From assembly GCA_030615145.1 (NCBI GenBank), contig JAUWZT010000174.1:1-7830 (forward strand): DNA of 7,830 bases, written 5' to 3'. This DNA comes from Promethearchaeota archaeon (GTDB taxonomy: Archaea > Asgardarchaeota > Lokiarchaeia > Sigyniarchaeales > SOKP01). This document shows, one piece after another, positions 5,937-7,830 of the stretch (its first letter is position 1; each line of letters opens with the position of its first letter). The position numbers were made by a program, and so were the translations under genes. Under the pieces are notes generated by a model. The model did no database searches, was not told the origin of the DNA, and saw only the letters and a program-made list of their open reading frames with translations.

Positions 5937-7166
5937 TTAAAAAAAGTTAAAAATCCATAAGAATAACAAGGAAATTATTGCTAAGAATGCGATACAACCT
6001 AAACCCATCCATGAAAATAGAGCATTTTTAACATAATTAATTTTAAATTTGACTGCCTCATGTGGACATAGTTCTACGCAACAAAAACAAGTTATACACT
6101 TCTTGCTATCCCATTTTGGAATATTTCCTTTTTTTATTTCTTCTGGAGGATTAATCGCATTAACTGGGCAATTAGTCCAGCAAGTAGAACATAATTTACA
6201 CTTTTCTCTGTCAAATTTTACATTAGCTCTAAATATTGTCTTTCCAAGATAATCTGCTAACCACCTTGGTAAAGGCATTGATATAGGTCGAAGTTTTGGG
6301 CGCTTAAACTTTCGAAAAACAGATTCAATAGTCTCACCGAAAAATTCTACATTTTTTAAATCTGTTGTTCCCAAATTCTTTTTTTCAGCTTTTTCTAAAT
6401 ACAGTATTTCCGATGGATCAAATCCAATTATTTTACATACAGCGGTATCTAGAGCAACGCCATCATAACCTGCTAGAATTAAGTCTAATTTCACTACATC
6501 ACCACTAGAGGGGCCCTGACCTTCTTGACAATAGTATCCATCTATGACAGTTAATTGCGGTTTGGAAACAGAATATATATCCACTAATGCTGAACAAAAT
6601 CGCTCCAGGATTGCTGCTTGAGCATGGGTTTTTGCTTTATTCGCAAGAAGTACAGTCCCAAACATATTCTTAATACAACATGTTAAGGTACATTGCCAAT
6701 GGGTTTTAATTTTAGGAATGTTTATAATCAAATCTGCTTCTTTAATCAAACGAGAACTTGAAATCTCTTTTAATTCAAGTGGATCTTTAATTTCATATAT
6801 CTCTCTCTCTGTTTTTTCAAAAGGAACACACTCAACTCCTTCATCCTCACACACATCATATATACCACTTTCTTTCATGGCTTTTTCTGTAATCCCGGGT
6901 TTTTGACCCCCAGCAGAATCACATACATAAATTTTTGAAGGATTGAACTGTTTCACCCATTGAATCACAGATCGAACAACTTCTGGATGAGTGTTGACAG
7001 CTCTCTCAGGTGGTTTACCCATTAAAATATTGGGTTTTAATAAAACAACCATACCTTCACTATTCAAAAGATTTTGAGCATTAATATTCTCTAGAGCTTG
7101 AAAAACAGCACTTTTTACATCATTATCTCTAATTCTATGAATAGCAATTTTACTTTTTTCAGCCAT
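5937..7166 (-). CDS. DUF362-domain protein with two [4Fe-4S] ferredoxin motifs and a C-terminal membrane anchor
   Basis: The 409-residue protein begins with a DUF362 domain (about 5-285), recognisable from VVLLKPN (40-46), CDSAGG (82-87), LIINIPKIKTH (146-156) and the DGYYCQEGQGPSSGD stretch (209-223). A basic linker follows, then two ferredoxin motifs: Cys323, 326, 329, 333 and Cys357, 360, 363, 367, each ending in Cys-Pro and typical of a 2[4Fe-4S] domain. Residues about 381-409 are a hydrophobic segment that runs to the stop, forming a tail anchor. Lysines just before it suggest that the ferredoxin domain faces the cytosol. DUF362 proteins often carry ferredoxin domains, but I know no settled general function. 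The layout suggests electron transfer at the inner face of the membrane. ATG at 7166 is the natural start; there is no Shine-Dalgarno. The ubiquitin-like gene lies 101 bases upstream on the same strand. Confidence 0.9.
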   Translation of the reverse strand: MAEKSKIAIHRIRDNDVKSAVFQALENINAQNLLNSEGMVVLLKPNILMGKPPERAVNTHPEVVRSVIQWVKQFNPSKIYVCDSAGGQKPGITEKAMKESGIYDVCEDEGVECVPFEKTEREIYEIKDPLELKEISSSRLIKEADLIINIPKIKTHWQCTLTCCIKNMFGTVLLANKAKTHAQAAILERFCSALVDIYSVSKPQLTVIDGYYCQEGQGPSSGDVVKLDLILAGYDGVALDTAVCKIIGFDPSEILYLEKAEKKNLGTTDLKNVEFFGETIESVFRKFKRPKLRPISMPLPRWLADYLGKTIFRANVKFDREKCKLCSTCWTNCPVNAINPPEEIKKGNIPKWDSKKCITCFCCVELCPHEAVKFKINYVKNALFSWMGLGCIAFLAIISLLFLWIFNFF

Positions 7167-7221
7167 AATAAAATATTTAATTTAAACTAATTATTTATTT
7201 TTTGTTAAAAGGTTAAAGAGC

Positions 7222-7250
7222 AAAAAAAATGAAGAAAAATAAAATTACCT
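7222..7250 (-). terminator. T-rich terminator after the ubiquitin-like gene
   Basis: On the minus strand this stretch reads as T-rich DNA with T4, T5 and then T8 runs (the T8 at 7229 to 7222), starting about 18 bases after the ubiquitin-like stop codon. It is a typical archaeal U-tract terminator and would separate this gene from the DUF362 gene. Confidence 0.5.
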
Positions 7251-7267
7251 TATTAATATTGAATCTT

Positions 7268-7519
7268 TTAACCGCCAGCCTGAGTTGCCATTACTGTGAT
7301 AACATCTTTTTTAGGATGAATTCCTATTTTAGCGAACTTAAGCTGGTCAGGAAGGACTTTTCCTTTAAAAATAAATTGAATTGCAAGTATAGGATTCAAT
7401 TTATATTCGCGTTGAACCGTTTTTTTAATTTCTGCTATAGATTGATTTGGATCCACTTCAATCAATTTGATTGCCTGATCTGGGGGCACTCCCGTCAATC
7501 TAAACCTGTATTGGGCCAT
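7268..7519 (-). CDS. Ubiquitin-like beta-grasp modifier ending in a bare Gly-Gly
   Basis: The 83-residue protein aligns along its length with ubiquitin. YRFRLTG (4-10) matches the first strand, IKLIEVDPNQSIAEIKKTVQ (17-36) the second strand and main helix, IQFIFKGKVLPD (47-58) the segment holding ubiquitin Ile44 and Lys48 (here Ile50 and Lys54), and DVITVM (72-77) the last strand. It ends AGG at the stop codon, so Gly82-Gly83 are exposed without processing, ready for E1 adenylation. Ten lysines are available as possible chain sites. Related small modifiers with E1, E2, RING and JAMM genes are known from Asgard and Caldarchaeal genomes; SAMP/Urm1-type sulfur carriers also end in Gly-Gly and are the main alternative. 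None of those partners is in view. ATG at 7519 has a GTGAT Shine-Dalgarno-like motif six bases upstream. It is divergent from the gene at 7748. Confidence 0.88.
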   Translation of the reverse strand: MAQYRFRLTGVPPDQAIKLIEVDPNQSIAEIKKTVQREYKLNPILAIQFIFKGKVLPDQLKFAKIGIHPKKDVITVMATQAGG

Positions 7520-7747
7520 TTTAACATCACTTCATATTTTTTTTAATAATCTAATTATTACTATTGTAATGTGAAAATTTTTACTTAAAAACAAGGGTAT
7601 TTTTGATTAAATTGAAGTTTAGATAGTTAAAAATGTATTTTTAGATAAAACAAGGTCCAGATTCATAATCCTTTTGAGTCAATCTATCTAAAACTAAAGT
7701 ATAAGTATAACCAAAAGTATAAATTTCTTAATTTCTTCTTTATATTT
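7520..7747. other. 228-bp divergent intergenic region
   Basis: No coding frame longer than about 15 codons is present. It holds the promoters of the ubiquitin-like gene (minus) and the partial gene at 7748 (plus). TTTAGATA occurs at 7618-7625 and 7640-7647, and its inverse as TATCTAAA at 7685-7692. The pair 7639-7647 and 7685-7693 forms perfect nine-base inverted arms 37 bases apart. These could be regulator sites or chance in AT-rich DNA. Confidence 0.5.
7696..7723 (+). promoter_or_regulatory. Promoter with three AGTATAA copies before the gene at 7748
   Basis: TATAAA at 7718-7723, within CCAAAAGTATAAAT, is centred 27 bases before the ATG at 7748, the textbook archaeal leaderless spacing, with the A-rich stretch before it as a TFB element. 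AGTATAA is repeated at 7698-7704, 7704-7710 and 7716-7722. The nearest copy is the functional TATA by position; the others may be alternative boxes or a regulator site. Confidence 0.6.
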
Positions 7748-7830
7748 ATGTCTAAATTTGGTGTTTCCCCTAAAGTAAAAGAAAAAGTTTTATCAGAGAT
7801 TAAAAAAATTGATCAAAATGATTTGCGTAT
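7748..7830 (+). CDS. N-terminal fragment of an unidentified protein (3' end outside window)
   Basis: ATG at 7748 opens a frame that runs to the window edge, giving 27 full codons beginning MSKFGVSPKVKEKVLSEIKK. The start is supported by the TATA box exactly 27 bases upstream. The segment is charged and helix-prone, with no signal peptide. Too little is visible to name a function. Confidence 0.65.
   Translation, partial: MSKFGVSPKVKEKVLSEIKKIDQNDLR

Noticed and set aside
7229..7546. Plus-strand frame whose N-terminus looks like a signal peptide or lipoprotein start with a Cys near residue 20
   Set aside because: It lies almost wholly antisense to the well-supported ubiquitin-like gene, its start falls in the T/A-rich terminator, and its later residues look like random translation of the opposite strand.
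1..7830. CRISPR arrays, tRNA/rRNA genes, insertion sequences, prophage or toxin-antitoxin genes
   Set aside because: No regularly spaced repeats, tRNA-like arms, transposase motifs or terminal inverted repeats with target duplications were found on reading both strands.

Overview
The window reads as AT-rich archaeal chromosome, most likely from an Asgard (Promethearchaeota, Lokiarchaeia-like) genome. The strongest evidence is an 83-residue ubiquitin-like protein ending in a bare Gly-Gly (7268-7519, minus). Supporting signs are a tRNA-splicing endonuclease subunit, archaeal TATA-type promoters at leaderless spacing, and poly-T tracts after genes on the minus strand. The lineage is inferred from gene content and composition; no rRNA or other phylogenetic marker is present.

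Layout. 1-315 (+) is the 3' end of a Lys/Pro-rich protein. It converges on an EndA-type splicing endonuclease subunit (326-931, minus) that has lost its catalytic histidine. Next on the minus strand come a short-chain dehydrogenase (1069-1950) and a GPH-family sugar symporter (2004-3368), transcribed symporter first. A divergent region (3369-3512) separates these from a HycI-type [NiFe]-hydrogenase maturation protease on the plus strand (3513-4088). Three bases beyond its stop ends a convergent 58-residue small gene (4092-4268, minus). Upstream of that on the same strand lie a fused two-domain flavoprotein with an Isf-like cysteine motif (4299-5690), a 246-bp non-coding gap, a membrane-anchored DUF362/ferredoxin protein (5937-7166) and the ubiquitin-like gene. 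A second divergent region (7520-7747) leads to the first codons of a plus-strand gene cut by the window edge (7748-7830).

How the genes fit together. The middle and right parts hold three redox-related genes: a hydrogenase protease, an iron-sulfur flavoprotein and a membrane-anchored DUF362 ferredoxin. This suits an anaerobe with hydrogen- and ferredoxin-based electron flow, although no hydrogenase subunit is in view. The symporter and dehydrogenase may import and oxidise or reduce a sugar-like or hydroxylated substrate. The ubiquitin-like gene has no E1, E2, E3 or JAMM peptidase beside it here. I found no mobile element, CRISPR array, tRNA or rRNA.
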